Source: Paulinella micropora (Eukaryota > Cercozoa > Imbricatea > Euglyphida > Paulinellidae). Taken from it: 64,000 nt of DNA. Position 1 is the first letter of the stretch, and each line of letters starts with the position of its first letter. Shown in pieces: positions 1-10,134 of the stretch. The translations under genes were made by a program, and so were the position numbers. Under the pieces are notes generated by a model. It was not told the DNA's origin. It was given only the letters and a program-made list of their open reading frames with translations, and searched no databases. Location: positions 1 through 64,000 of the forward strand of contig WBZZ01005954.1 in the NCBI GenBank assembly GCA_019918135.1, given 5' to 3'.

Positions 1-202
1 GGAGGCGTGGATGCCAAGCGCCGCGGGGGGCTTTTGCCCCCCGAGCCCCCCCTTCAGCCCGCGCCAGCGGGCTGGACACATCGCTCATGTCATCTGGGTC
101 ACTCTTAGCTCGACGCACTGCTTCCGCCAATGGAAGGACGCCAGGGGTAGTCATCCGCGACACACATACATACATAACACACACCGTGTTGCCGCCCCGT
201 TC

Positions 203-485
203 GCTCTGAGTTGGGCTTGGGAAGTCCAACAATAAGCATGGGATGCAGAAAGCCAAAAACCACTGGCAAACTGACGCCAAAGGGAGGGGGTGGGGCGCCC
301 CCCCCCTTACCACCACCCTACGACGGCATAGCATTACAGCGGGGGAGGGGGGGATGCCCCCCCCCCCCCTTTCTCTCCTTTTCCTCTGATCTCCCTGAGC
401 CCGGGGGCTCAAGGAGAGGGGGGGAGAAAAAAGAAAAGGGAGAACGGGAAACAAAAATTAGGTAGACTTTCATTTGAAGCTCACA
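203..485. repeat. Dispersed GC-rich repeat, copy 1
   Basis: This segment is closely related to the one at 1722-1965. Both begin with a block containing GGGCTTGGGAAGTCCA, pass through a homopolymer-rich stretch and an imperfect GAGCCC/GGGCTC hairpin, and end with a block containing TAGGTAGACTTTCATTTG. No convincing protein runs through it. Bases 1-200 hold another short inverted repeat (CAGCCCGCGCCAGCGGGCTG at about 56-75), which recurs in opposite orientation near 34786. I see no gene in 1-900. Confidence 0.75.
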
Positions 486-912
486 CGGGGGCCCCCGCAG
501 ACGGTTAGTTTCTCTAATCTAGGTTGTTTGGCGGCGCTCTTGCTCAGGCCACTAGGGAAACGGTTTGCGCGGCAGCACCCAGAGTCCGCCTGTGCTTCCC
601 AGCTGGCTAACAAGCCCCATAAAGCCCTCTTTCAGTGCTGGTCGTCGTGCTAGAGGGGCCTGGCTGCACACGCTAGCAGGTGCCGGCCGCCTGCCAGCCA
701 AGGTCAGCTGGTAGAACTGCGGGTGCCCAGAAGCAGGTTTCTGCCCCCTGTGCGCATCATACTTGATTATAGGGCACAATCGGGCTAGTAAAATTTTTTA
801 TAATTTCAAAGCCAACTTCTTAGTCTTTAGCCCGCTTACATCACCAGCTGGGAGGAGAGGCACGGAAGATAAAACGGGTGCATGCCTAGCAACAGGAAAA
901 AAAATGTATCGC

Positions 913-1407
913 TCACTTGCCGCCCTCGTCGTCGCAGTCTGAGTCGTCGCCGTCTTCAAATTCCTGGTCTAGCGGAAGCTCGTGCCAAAATGACGCCGCT
1001 GTGGCGAGCGGCTTATTCTTAATTTTGTCGTACTCGTGCTCCCACGCGTAAAATACGCGGCAGCCTGCCGGCATCTGCTTGCGCGGGTAGTACATACGAG
1101 CCATGGTCTCGCGGTACAAGTCTCGGTTGCGGCGGCCGTTCACGCTCGAACGCGTGCGCAGCACACAGACGGTCCTTGCGTCCCTGTTAGTCAGCGAAAG
1201 TAGCATGTTTCTTTGACTCGAGAGGGCATGCAACACACGGACTCCTCTGTACTTTGGCATCCGGAAAAAGAGAAGTTTTTTTCGAATCACGAGGACAATC
1301 TCGGCAGGGATTTTCCACCTGGTGTGAACCAACTTGCGCAAAGCCGTGCTTTGCGCAAAGCTTGAACCATTTCTCGCCCTCTTCCGCCCAGCATTGGCTT
1401 GAAGCAA
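913..1407 (-). CDS. Uncharacterised basic protein with acidic C-terminal tail; 5' end unclear
   Basis: I do not recognise this gene. The C-terminal 120 or so residues look like a genuine protein: a basic Arg/Lys-rich body (for example VNGRRNRDLYRETM and YYPRKQMPAGCRVF), then a strongly acidic end (EFEDGDDSDCDDEGGK). There is no good ATG at the 5' end of the open frame, and the first internal ATG would remove about a third of it. Protein-like sequence also continues further upstream on the same strand, so the gene is probably longer than shown or broken. Basic body plus acidic tail would suit a nucleic-acid- or chromatin-associated protein, but that is inference. Confidence 0.4.
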   Translation of the reverse strand: MLQANAGRKRARNGSSFAQSTALRKLVHTRWKIPAEIVLVIRKKLLFFRMPKYRGVRVLHALSSQRNMLLSLTNRDARTVCVLRTRSSVNGRRNRDLYRETMARMYYPRKQMPAGCRVFYAWEHEYDKIKNKPLATAASFWHELPLDQEFEDGDDSDCDDEGGK

Positions 1408-1721
1408 CGGTTGAGTCTTTTTTCCAGCAGAACAGACACGCAGAGTTCCAGTATGTCCAGTCCTGGTGGAGTCTTGGCAGCCTGATTGAAATCTTGGAGA
1501 TCGTCAATTACTGTCCAAGTTCAATGTGCCGCAACCAATTGCAGAGCCGCTGTTTTTGCGACACTGTGCTCCGCTGGCAAAGGAAGGCGGGCCGCGTCGT
1601 CAAGACAGTCTTCTGGGCCCACCGGTGTGCCTGTTGAACCGCTACACCGATGGACACGGGGACTGCTGGACGAGCGAATTTCCTCCTCGACGCAGTCTGA
1701 GCCAACAGGCAGAGCCTGCTC

Positions 1722-1965
1722 ACTTTGGTTGGGCTTGGGAAGTCCAGCAATGGGCACGGGATGCAGAAAAGCCAAAACCCACGGGCAGACTGGGACCAAA
1801 GAAAGGGGGGGGGGGCGCCGCCCCCTCCCCTCTTTTCTCTCCCTCCCCTCTGAGCCCCCTGAGCCCGGGGGGCTCAAGGAGAGGGAGGCAAGGAGGGGGG
1901 GGGGGTATAGAAAGAAAAGGGAGGATGGGAAACCAAATTAGGTAGACTTTCATTTGGAGTTCACC
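1722..1965. repeat. Dispersed GC-rich repeat, copy 2 with full hairpin
   Basis: Copy of the segment at 203-485. It contains a near-perfect 27-28 base inverted repeat at 1851-1877 with the core TGAGCCCCCTGAGCCC, flanked by long C and G runs. The same hairpin occurs at 8463, 8589, 34906 and 39621. From here to about 2650 the sequence holds homopolymer runs and no gene I can support. Confidence 0.75.
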
Positions 1966-2708
1966 CCCTCCCCATCCTGCAAGGTCAGTTGCGCTTGTTG
2001 GTTCCCCTCTTAAGGCAGTGGCTCCCGTCTCGTCTGTCTGCTTCTCGTCGTTGTTCTGCACCTCGGGCAATAAGCATTTTCCAAAAGGCAGCTCTGCTAG
2101 CCTCTGCCTGCATGGGCTTTCAATGTAGTAGGATTGGGCAGCAACTTTTTTTGTAGCAAGAAGAGCTGCGCGCAGCCCCCCCCCCTTGCAGATGCTTCTT
2201 TTTTTTTGGTTTTACTGCCAGCCTTTGGAGCTTGACGCACAGTCTTGGATTTGGTCGAAAAAGACAGTGGTTTGTCTCCCCCTGGCAACTTCCCGGAAAA
2301 AGGGGGGGGGAAGGGGGGGCAGAAAAAAAGCTTCCCTCCTTCCCCTGCCATATACACTGTCACACACACATCAATCACTGCACGTTGATTTCCGTGTGGC
2401 TGGTCAGGGCCCCAACGAAGACCACCAGAGCCACTCCCCCAAATCTCTTAGTGCTCTTTAAAGTCCTATGAGCGGGAAGGGAGGGGGAAGGTGGGTTGCC
2501 CCTTCTACCTCTAGCCCGCATTTTTGAAACGATTGCGTCGGGGCTGTCCCCTCCCCTCCCACCCTTTTTTTGAGGGCTAGCAAGCTTTTGACGCACTTGC
2601 TTTGAGGGGGGAAGGGGGGAAGGACACTGCTTGAACAAAAAACTAAGTGCATGAGACACAAAAAAAAGGCTTTTAATGAGAGAGAAAAGAAAATGTTATA
2701 TACACTTG

Positions 2709-3470
2709 CTAGCTGGATCCGAGGTCTAGCAAGCGTAGGCACGAACTATCCGGCAGTGTCTTGTGCCTGAGCACCAACCGTGCATCTACCTCGTACAGAC
2801 AGAAGCCCGGGTTGTAGCTAGCACGGAGCAAGCCCAGCCGTTGAGCTTTTTCCCTTGACACGGGGTTTGTGTACACAATTTCTATTCCAGCGGCCGGTTT
2901 CTCTTCCGCTACCACAACTACGTCCACCACGGCGCACCTAGGATGATCGACTCTTGAAAGTTCGGACAAATCGTTTGCTGCCTCGGCACACATGGCCGCG
3001 CACTCTGGCCACGTTTGCTTTAGGCCTACGCCAAGCGCCGCAATTGGGTATTCACAAAAAACACCTTTATGAGGTTTTTCTTTCATTCCGTTATATGTGT
3101 CAATGGGGCCCCATCGAACGCGGCCCTCCGTGTTGGTCTCGCGCAGCCAATCACAGATATTCTGCTTGGCGGCCCTGTGTATTTCAGACTCGTACGCTTT
3201 GAAAACGCTCGGCGGGGCTTCAACGCCAGCTCCGTGCACACCCGGCCCACCGTTGAAAAATCTGTCGAATTCTGGTAGCAGCCCTTGCGCACGCACCCAT
3301 TGCACATAGGCAGCGTCGTGCAGCATCTCTCGCAAGCTCCTGCTTCTATATTTGCCAAACGGGACAATTAGGCTGCATGCCTCCTCATCCAGGCGCTCCC
3401 GCTCTGCGGTGGGTATAGGGGCAGCTAGGGCTGGAGGTACTTCCCCTTGGGCAGGTTCTGAGGGGACCAT
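2709..3470 (-). CDS. CoiA-like nuclease-fold protein with DUF3820-type N-terminal motif
   Basis: About 253 residues from the first in-frame ATG; the frame opens a few codons earlier at a non-ATG codon. Residues 30-55 contain VPFGKYRSRSLREML, the 'PFGKYKGKSL'-type motif of the DUF3820/ExoX C-terminal family. The second half has AVVDVVVVAEEKPAAGIEIV followed by an SREKA segment, resembling the D...E-x-(Q/V) core of CoiA-like and other restriction-endonuclease-fold proteins. The likely role is DNA processing during replication or recombination. The 5' end overlaps the 3' end of the primase-helicase gene by about 85 bases in another frame. A minus-strand ATTAAA lies just past its stop, near 2675. 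The family call rests on short motifs only. Confidence 0.6.
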   Translation of the reverse strand: MVPSEPAQGEVPPALAAPIPTAERERLDEEACSLIVPFGKYRSRSLREMLHDAAYVQWVRAQGLLPEFDRFFNGGPGVHGAGVEAPPSVFKAYESEIHRAAKQNICDWLRETNTEGRVRWGPIDTYNGMKEKPHKGVFCEYPIAALGVGLKQTWPECAAMCAEAANDLSELSRVDHPRCAVVDVVVVAEEKPAAGIEIVYTNPVSREKAQRLGLLRASYNPGFCLYEVDARLVLRHKTLPDSSCLRLLDLGSS

Positions 3471-6400
3471 AACCCGCTTTTTCTTCACTGCATTTCCCCC
3501 AGCCGTATCGTGTTTCTGCTTTGCCCTGCGCAGCTTCCATCGCCGCCCCCCCAGGTTGGAGTGCCAGAGTGCATGCTTTTGCGATTTCGAAAGCCGTAAG
3601 GTTCTGGTATTTATCAGGTGCTAGCTCGTATTTGGAATAAGTAGTGCATCGCCCTATTGAAAATTGGCCGTTAGGATTAGATGGGTTTATGATTCGCGTG
3701 AGCGAGCACGGCAGCAGGATTGGCAGAACCTTTTTCACAGCACTGAGTGCTGAGTGCAGTGACAGTGTCCCATCATCGGCTTCCAAGATTGGTAGCACGC
3801 TTGGAGTAGGATTCCATTTTTCATGGACCACGCGGACCCCCGCGCGCAGCCCCCGCAGGGCTTGCGTGATTTCCTTGGCGTCTATGTCTAGCGTGGTAAA
3901 GTTTAGAACACGACTATCTTTGTGTAAGTCGCAACGCAAGGCGCGTACAAAGTTAGCTACCGCCGCTAGCGCGGGCAGGGCGACCTTCTGTCCGTCGAAC
4001 AAGGTCACAAACTCACCTGGCTTGAATTCCTGGTCATAGATCTCTTTCAGGGAGTATTTAGACAGAAGCTTGAGCCACAAATACCTGCGCGCAAACTCGC
4101 TGCGCTGGCACTCCTGCACCGTTTTCCATTCTGGGCGGATGTTGGGAAATGTAGCTGCAAACGTAAACAGAGCCATGCGATCCTTGTACTTGTCGCGAGA
4201 CAACGCAGGTTGTTGCAAGGCTTGCTGGCGTTCTTGTGGGGTGCGAACTCCTGCCTGAAGCCTCTTGGCCTCCTTTACTAGCTCTCCCCAGATAGGCGGC
4301 ACGGGGCCTTGCTCGGACGGGGCCTGGGCCTCTACCTGTACACGGAGCTCGTAGGCCGAGCGCACAAAACTCTCGGCCTGGGCACGACTGGCGACGCGCT
4401 CCGCTCGCTCCGCGCTAGCGGCCTGGCTTTGCCCCTTGACCTCTGCGCGTTTCTCTTTGTGTAGCGCCAAGAGTCCCTTGCGCTCCTTGCTCGACAGCAC
4501 GCGTTCTTGGTCCTCGTGGGCTAGCAAGTAGTCGTACCGTACACCCGCGGGCGGAAGCTTGATGGAGCTGAAGTCCACCTGCGCGATGTCAGCACCCATT
4601 TGCCCCAGAAAGAAGAACAGCTCGCGCAGAGCATACCTGCGCGAGAGTGCGGTAGCAAGCGTGTTATACGACGCGGTCTGGGCCACCCACGGGTCCGCCT
4701 TGGCCCAGTGCATGCGTCCCCCGTCCCCTTGCGCGGGAATGTTGGGCGAACAACTGCTGTCCACTCCATACGCAAGCTCAGTCGCCAGCGTGTGCGTCTC
4801 CTCGCGATCGATGGATTTGCGGATCTGGGCGAGCGTGTCGGGCCCCCGCCCGCGGTCGGCACGAGGTTGAGCGACGTAAATGTGCCACTGCTTGGCTTCG
4901 AAATGGCGGACGCGGCCGGCCATTTGCATGTAGTTTAGCATGGGGATGTTACTGTTGTTCAGCCATAGAAACAACACGTCAAAGTGCCTGACGTCGATAT
5001 TGACCCCGCAAGTCACTGCTGACGTGTACATGCACAGATGAGCTTGTATCCACAGTTGGATGAGCTGCGCTTGGGGTCGTTGGAAGTCGGACATGCGTTC
5101 GGAACCTTCGTGATAGAACAAGATGCGTATGCCCCTGAACACGGACTCCAGGTACTTCTTGATCAACATACCCTGACGCTTGTTGCCGAGCGGCATCGCC
5201 ACGCGCAGCCCCCGACAAAGGGCTAGCATCAGCGCGCGCTTGAAGGACCGGTGGCTGCGGTGCACAAAGCAACGACTGCGTATATGATCGACGTGCGTAA
5301 ATGTCATATGGAAGACGTGGGGTCTGGTCGCGGGCCCCCCGCCGAGCGCCAGCTCAGTGGGAGGCGCCGTGTTCAGCAAGGTCTGGAAGACCTGGACAGA
5401 CTTTTGTGTAAGAAAGGCGTCCATGACGATCACGCACTTGGAGCGGCGCAGCAGCCGCGCAAAGACGGTTACGTTGCACTGGTTGATACTCCCCTTGCCC
5501 AGGGCCGCCGTCACATTAAACAGCGTGGACTCGCTCTCGTCCAGCACGACCAGGTCAAAGTCCTGCGCGTTGAGCAGGTGGTTGACGGACTCGTACTGCC
5601 AGATCCCGACATTGTACTTCGCCTGAGAGCGCGAGCCCCGCTTGGTCCAGTCCTGGTAAAAAATGACCGAGACCCCGACCTCGGCTAGAGCCAGCTTCAC
5701 GCGCTGAAACATCTGTCTGTCAAAGGAAATGCGGGGACCCACGCACAGGACGCGGCAGGGTTGCCCCCCGGGTCCGCGGAACCGGTCCAGCGCTGCGAGC
5801 TCTTTCGGGGTGAACACCTCGTCCACGTTAACGCCGTAGATAGCGAGCAGGAGACGTATAAAGCTCTCACTTTTGCCAAGCCCCATCGGTGCTTTGACGA
5901 ACAGTAGCCGCGCCTGCTCGGGGAGCGCAAGTTTGTTGACCCAGCGCGCGTCTGACCTGAAGTCGTTCTCCTTGCGATCCGCGCCCTGATATTTCTGCTC
6001 TCCTCCATCGTAGTCCAAGAGCTCTTGCGGCGTGCGCAGGAGCCGGTACCCCCCGACGCCGTGCAGCTCCGCCGCAGCAACCTCCGCCGCGGTGGCCGTG
6101 AGCGGCAGGTCGGGTGGTCGGCAGCGCACTCGCACCTTCGCGACCCGGCGGCGTTTATTGGGGCGCGCCTCGGGCGCTTGCCCCAAGGCAGGTGGTGGTG
6201 GGGGCGCGTGCTGTGCGCGGAGATGACACGCAAAACAGACTTGAACCCACCAGGCCTGTGCGTCGACGACGATGCGGATCTTGCTGGCGGAGCCGCCAGC
6301 CGGTGGGCAGTTTGGGCAGGGCAACAGAAACACGTCGGTGCGGTGATATGCAGTGGCCGCCGGGGGCTTGGCCTGGCCCTCGGCGCGCCCGTCCCCCACC

Positions 6401-7560
6401 GCTGGGTCAGAGCCCTCCTCCGGGTCGTTGTTTCCCTCCTCTCGCTCTCCCTCCTGTTCCCCCTCCTCATCGTCTACCTGCCCAGGCTCCTCTGGGTCAG
6501 AGTCCTCTTGCTGTTGTCCTTGCAGGGGCTTCTTCTTTTCGATCATGGATCCCGCCAGCTGTACGTGTTCCAGCTGCGAGGTGACGCTCTCGGGCCAGCC
6601 GGCCTCCTCCAGAAACGTCTGGAGCTCAGTGAAAAGCGACGAAGTCAGGTGCGGCAGGAGTTCGCGCGTCAGCGCCTCGTGCTCGGCGGACGTGAGTTCT
6701 CGCCCGCTCGTGCTAGCGGGTGACGGCGCAGGGGCGCGGTCCTCCTGCCCCGAGCTCGGCCTCTCGTCACCATCGTCGTCGTGTGTGGGCTCTGCCTCGA
6801 CGTCACTTACAGCTCCTTCCTCTTCTTCTTCGGCGTTTTCGGCGGGGGCGCGCGGCAGGTTGCTTGTTCTAAGCAGCAGCTGTTGCTTCTGCTCGAGCCA
6901 TGGATTGAATAGATTTCCCAGCATTACCATTCGCGAGCGATCTGTCCACTCGTGGGCTGCCGAGCAACGGTTTCCATGGCATCCGTAGAGAACCTGCCCC
7001 GCCGCGCCTAAAACTAAGTATGCGTTATTACTTTGGTGGTAAATTGCGGTATCCACCAGGGTAGTAATGCTACTACTAGTATTACTAGTTGGGTTCTGCT
7101 CTCTTCGCTGTTGGCGTCGCCTGCGATGAACCTCGTGCACGAGGCACAGACGACCTCCACCTCTTTTAGATCTGGCTGTGCGCACGACGAAAAACTGTTT
7201 CCCTGTTTTAGCATCTTCGCCGACTGACAGGGAAGACGTGGTGTCTCCCCAGCCCCTTAGCATAAGCTCGAGCTTGGCGAGTATGGGCCTTAGGTGGTCG
7301 GCAACGACGGCGGGCGGCGGGCGGCGCGCGAGGCGGAGACTGCTTGCCGCCGACGGCCTGGAACGCGTGGGGGCCGCGAGCTCGTCCGGCACATACACCG
7401 TGTCGGGACCGCGCGGGGAATGGCTGGGGCAATGGACAACAAATTCCTCGAAACTAAGCAGAGGCGCGCCTGCCGCGCCCGGGTGCAAGAGGTCGTCGAT
7501 CTTCTGGGAGCCAGGGACGCGCCAGCAGCGGTTTTTTGAGTACACACTGGGGTCAATCAT
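3385..7560 (-). CDS. AEP primase C-terminal part fused to herpes UL9-type origin-binding helicase
   Basis: A 1391-residue frame. The first 20 residues (PSVYSKNRCWRVPGS) match the end of the catalytic core of viral archaeo-eukaryotic primases. Cysteine-rich zinc-binding candidates follow: C-x4-C near 200 and PCPNC plus CFAC near 415-445. The superfamily 2 helicase spans about 540-900: Walker A APMGLGKSES at about 555, DEAD-box equivalent VVLDESES near 671, and QMAGRVRHF (motif VI) near 885. This arrangement matches the Herpes_ori_bp family, which binds and unwinds replication origins, joined to a primase as in some large eukaryotic DNA viruses. The C-terminal 450 residues are charged and unassigned. 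The catalytic half of the primase lies immediately upstream (7557-8302) and appears broken or spliced. The domain call is secure. Confidence 0.9.
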   Translation of the reverse strand: MIDPSVYSKNRCWRVPGSQKIDDLLHPGAAGAPLLSFEEFVVHCPSHSPRGPDTVYVPDELAAPTRSRPSAASSLRLARRPPPAVVADHLRPILAKLELMLRGWGDTTSSLSVGEDAKTGKQFFVVRTARSKRGGGRLCLVHEVHRRRRQQRREQNPTSNTSSSITTLVDTAIYHQSNNAYLVLGAAGQVLYGCHGNRCSAAHEWTDRSRMVMLGNLFNPWLEQKQQLLLRTSNLPRAPAENAEEEEEGAVSDVEAEPTHDDDGDERPSSGQEDRAPAPSPASTSGRELTSAEHEALTRELLPHLTSSLFTELQTFLEEAGWPESVTSQLEHVQLAGSMIEKKKPLQGQQQEDSDPEEPGQVDDEEGEQEGEREEGNNDPEEGSDPAVGDGRAEGQAKPPAATAYHRTDVFLLPCPNCPPAGGSASKIRIVVDAQAWWVQVCFACHLRAQHAPPPPPALGQAPEARPNKRRRVAKVRVRCRPPDLPLTATAAEVAAAELHGVGGYRLLRTPQELLDYDGGEQKYQGADRKENDFRSDARWVNKLALPEQARLLFVKAPMGLGKSESFIRLLLAIYGVNVDEVFTPKELAALDRFRGPGGQPCRVLCVGPRISFDRQMFQRVKLALAEVGVSVIFYQDWTKRGSRSQAKYNVGIWQYESVNHLLNAQDFDLVVLDESESTLFNVTAALGKGSINQCNVTVFARLLRRSKCVIVMDAFLTQKSVQVFQTLLNTAPPTELALGGGPATRPHVFHMTFTHVDHIRSRCFVHRSHRSFKRALMLALCRGLRVAMPLGNKRQGMLIKKYLESVFRGIRILFYHEGSERMSDFQRPQAQLIQLWIQAHLCMYTSAVTCGVNIDVRHFDVLFLWLNNSNIPMLNYMQMAGRVRHFEAKQWHIYVAQPRADRGRGPDTLAQIRKSIDREETHTLATELAYGVDSSCSPNIPAQGDGGRMHWAKADPWVAQTASYNTLATALSRRYALRELFFFLGQMGADIAQVDFSSIKLPPAGVRYDYLLAHEDQERVLSSKERKGLLALHKEKRAEVKGQSQAASAERAERVASRAQAESFVRSAYELRVQVEAQAPSEQGPVPPIWGELVKEAKRLQAGVRTPQERQQALQQPALSRDKYKDRMALFTFAATFPNIRPEWKTVQECQRSEFARRYLWLKLLSKYSLKEIYDQEFKPGEFVTLFDGQKVALPALAAVANFVRALRCDLHKDSRVLNFTTLDIDAKEITQALRGLRAGVRVVHEKWNPTPSVLPILEADDGTLSLHSALSAVKKVLPILLPCSLTRIINPSNPNGQFSIGRCTTYSKYELAPDKYQNLTAFEIAKACTLALQPGGAAMEAAQGKAETRYGWGKCSEEKAGYGPLRTCPRGSTSSPSCPYTHRRAGAPG

Positions 7561-8302
7561 GTTGCCGGTGTTTTTTTGTGTTTGTACAGGTCCAACGAAG
7601 CATCAACGCGCAAAGCAGCGGCGGCCTGGTGCTGCACCAGCCATCTGTCTACAAAGGCCCCTGCGTGGTGCACCGACTGAAACACGATGCGGGGGAAGGC
7701 GACATGGAACGAGTTCTTGAACCACACCGCCCCGTTGTCGTTCTTCTGCTCGGACACGCAGACCCTGCCGAGATCGAGGGAGTGCATTTCGTCAGCACCC
7801 GCCGCTGCAAGCCCAGACTCACTAAAGCCGCGCCCACAACTGTCTGCAACGCCTGCAAACGTCCGTCGGAGCTGGGGTCCCGCGCGTCGCGCGAATACCA
7901 CTCGAGGTCGAAATACAAACTGCACTCGCCGCGTATAATGACAAAGAAACTGCGTCTCATCGCGTTGAACCACTTGTAGATTTCATGGTAAAAGGCATGT
8001 GCATCTGCGCAGGAACCGAACAAATGGCGCGTGTTGGGCTTCCGCCACTGGCTCGTCGCTTTCGGGGGCAGGTTCAGCTTGTAGAAGAATTGGTGCTGCA
8101 AAGCCGCGCCCTGAACAAAGCAGGCCTCGCCGGGGGGGACAGAGTTGAACCCACTTGATTATAAGAGGTGTATTGGCGCGGGCAGGTCCCGCGTGATCGT
8201 GACCACGCGAGGCGCGCGCCTGGCCACGCCCACTGCGGCCTGCTGCGTGGTGAGCGTAGGTGCTTGCGGCAGGGCGTCGTCAGCTAGGGGTGCCGCCATC
8301 AT
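7557..8302 (-). pseudogene. Catalytic N-terminal part of the AEP primase, broken or spliced
   Basis: This stretch encodes the primase half of the neighbouring helicase protein. Diagnostic pieces are SLYFDLEW, the metal-binding D-x-E type motif of archaeo-eukaryotic primases, and NSFHVAFPRIVF, the later S-x-H motif. In the genome as given it is not one open frame: it looks broken in about three places counting its junction with the helicase, or it contains short introns. A cluster of ATG codons near 8302 is the most likely start region. The same strand and adjacency make it part of the same replication locus. Polymerase activity cannot be inferred from this copy. Confidence 0.7.
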
Positions 8303-8462
8303 CGGCGAGTCGTGTGTAGAGTGTTTGGGATCAGAGGAGCTTTTTTTATAATAAATAAGCGAGAGAGAGGGAGGAAACAGAACAGGATGAACAGGAGAAA
8401 GGGGAAGGGGGGATGGATGTGCCCCTGAGCTCTCCCCCTGTCTCTTCGTCGCCCCTCTCCCC

Positions 8463-8700
8463 TTGAGCCCCCCGGGCTCAGGGGGCTCAAGAGGAAAGGA
8501 GGAAGGAAACAACGAGGGGGGGGGCGCCCCCTCCTTTCCGAAAGTAAGAGGCACCCCCCCCCCCCCTTCTTTTTTCCCTCCCTCCCTCTTGAGCCCCCTG
8601 AGCCCGGGGGGCTCAAGAGGGAGGGGGGCGGGGAGGGAAGGGAGGACGGGGAACAAAATCAGACAGACTTTTCTTGGGGAGCTCAAGGAGAGGGGGGGGG
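8463..8700. repeat. Two copies of the GC hairpin repeat
   Basis: Two near-perfect inverted repeats of about 28 bases (8463-8490 and 8589-8616) with the core TTGAGCCCCCTGAGCCC. The first is in reverse orientation to the second. The downstream part (GGGAACAAAATCAGACAGAC) resembles the ends of the repeats at 203-485 and 1722-1965. Long C and G runs surround them. No gene is supported between 8303 and 8970. Confidence 0.8.
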
Positions 8701-8707
8701 GGGGGGG

Positions 8708-8832
8708 GTGCGGGGGGCATGCCCCCCCGGATACAAGCTCGACGTTTGGAATTTCAATTGTAATTTAATTAAAACGACTTTGCTGTCATGAGTTATTTCT
8801 TTAGCCTTCCTTCAAGTAAAGAAAAGAGAGGC
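8708..8832. repeat. Direct repeat R1, copy 1
   Basis: About 120 bases that recur almost unchanged at 10296-10412. Shared landmarks are GGGGGGCATGCCCCCC, TTCAATTGTAATTTAATTAA and CTGTCATGAGTTATTTCTTT. It contains an A/T-rich TTTAATTAAA palindrome of the kind found at gene ends, so it may carry a 3' processing signal. Confidence 0.85.
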
Positions 8833-8972
8833 GAGGGGGGATAGAAGGTAGCTCGGACAACACCTCGCGCAGACTGCCGCGGCGGAGGACGGGACCCCGC
8901 CGCGGCTCGCGTGACCGGAGCTCGTACTGCCGTTTTCTTCTTCTGCAACAAATTGCCAACCCTTTGATAGTC

Positions 8973-9896
8973 TTAACCTACTTTTGGTCGGTTACAGTCA
9001 CTGCAGACGACGTAGTCACGGTTGTATCTCAAACAATTCTGCTGGCACGAAGAGGAGTACCATTTGTTCGCGACCATTAGCTTACATTTTGTACCTAGCA
9101 GAACAATGTTTTGGCTAATCCAAAACCCGATGCCCGAGCGGGCGGCGTTGTGCATGCAGTGATTACGCGAAAAATCGAGAGTGGTTTCTTTGTCGTCCCA
9201 ACTGAATTGGACTTTGTTAAGATCAAGCAGACGTGTTCTTGTTATGAAATCTACGCCACGCACAAGGTTGTCCTCCAGAATCCGTGCCATAGATGGCAGC
9301 GGATTACACAACACAAAGCGAGGATCCTGTGTCTTATAGAACTGATTCAGTGCATACACTGCAAACTGGTGCAAGGGCATGGAAAGGTGTTTCCAGTCGG
9401 ACCGGCCGGGAATGGCTCGATGTATACCCAAGTGGTACTGGTAGGCGGACTCGTTGTATAGGCAGCGCAGTACACCCATGAGGGGATCGTAAGTCTGTCG
9501 AAGATTTGCGTCTACCTCGAGCCTGCGCATTGCGCTGGTTATCGTGTAATTGAGCTCTGTCAGGTTTACGGTATGTCTTTCTGCACATGCTTTGACCTCG
9601 TTGGGGTGATTGAGCAGCAGTTTTTCAAGGTGCTGCCATATTTTAGGCGGCTGACTGTCAATGCTGAGGGCAAAGGCAGTGGTTTTTTCTAGCAGGTACC
9701 ACAATTCCCGGACGATTATTTTGTATGAATCATTCATCACCAATGCCTGGTTGGTGAAAACCCGCCGCAAGAGATCTGGCGTCCAAACCGTGTGGCCCGG
9801 GGGTAAATCGGGGGACCCTAAGCTTAATATTGCCTGTCGTATGTAGGAAGCATAGTACGCAAGCCACCCCGTCGCCTTACATACGCCGCAATTCAA
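8973..9896 (-). CDS. Uncharacterised cysteine-containing protein; start uncertain
   Basis: A 307-residue frame I do not recognise. It has cysteine pairs at both ends: NCGVCKATG at the start, and SSSCQQNCLRYN followed by VVCSDCNRPKVG at the C-terminus. Together they could form a zinc-binding unit. The middle is mixed alpha-helical sequence with conserved-looking segments such as NESAYQYHLGIHRAIPG and PRFVLCNPLPSMARILEDN. There is no ATG at the beginning of the frame. A plausible ATG lies about 100 bases upstream (near 10000) in another frame, so the 5' end is unresolved. It sits between the two copies of repeat R1. Confidence 0.65.
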   Translation of the reverse strand: MNCGVCKATGWLAYYASYIRQAILSLGSPDLPPGHTVWTPDLLRRVFTNQALVMNDSYKIIVRELWYLLEKTTAFALSIDSQPPKIWQHLEKLLLNHPNEVKACAERHTVNLTELNYTITSAMRRLEVDANLRQTYDPLMGVLRCLYNESAYQYHLGIHRAIPGRSDWKHLSMPLHQFAVYALNQFYKTQDPRFVLCNPLPSMARILEDNLVRGVDFITRTRLLDLNKVQFSWDDKETTLDFSRNHCMHNAARSGIGFWISQNIVLLGTKCKLMVANKWYSSSCQQNCLRYNRDYVVCSDCNRPKVG

Positions 9897-10134
9897 TTTG
9901 CGGCGCCTGCCCCCCCTGAGCCCGGGTCCGTTTGCGGTTGTTGGTTTTTTTCCCGGCAGTAGTTTGTCTCTCCCGAGAAGGACCTGGTTTTTTTAATCAT
10001 GTTTTTAGTACAAAAGATCTAACAGGCGAAGAAAAACACGCGCGCGCACACACACACTCACGCAGCTATTGCATTTACTAGACGCGTGCCGGAACCTTTT
10101 TTTTTGGGAAGTCCCAAATTCGCAGGATCACTTT

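Noticed and set aside
552-779. 75-codon minus-strand frame
   Set aside because: No ATG at a sensible place, no motifs, no flanking signals.
1187-1507. 106-codon minus-strand frame with CLFC, CAKH and PCRDC, resembling an EsV-1-7 or other small zinc motif
   Set aside because: Cysteine spacing does not fit the family, and adjacent frames on the same strand look at least as protein-like, so the motif is probably accidental.
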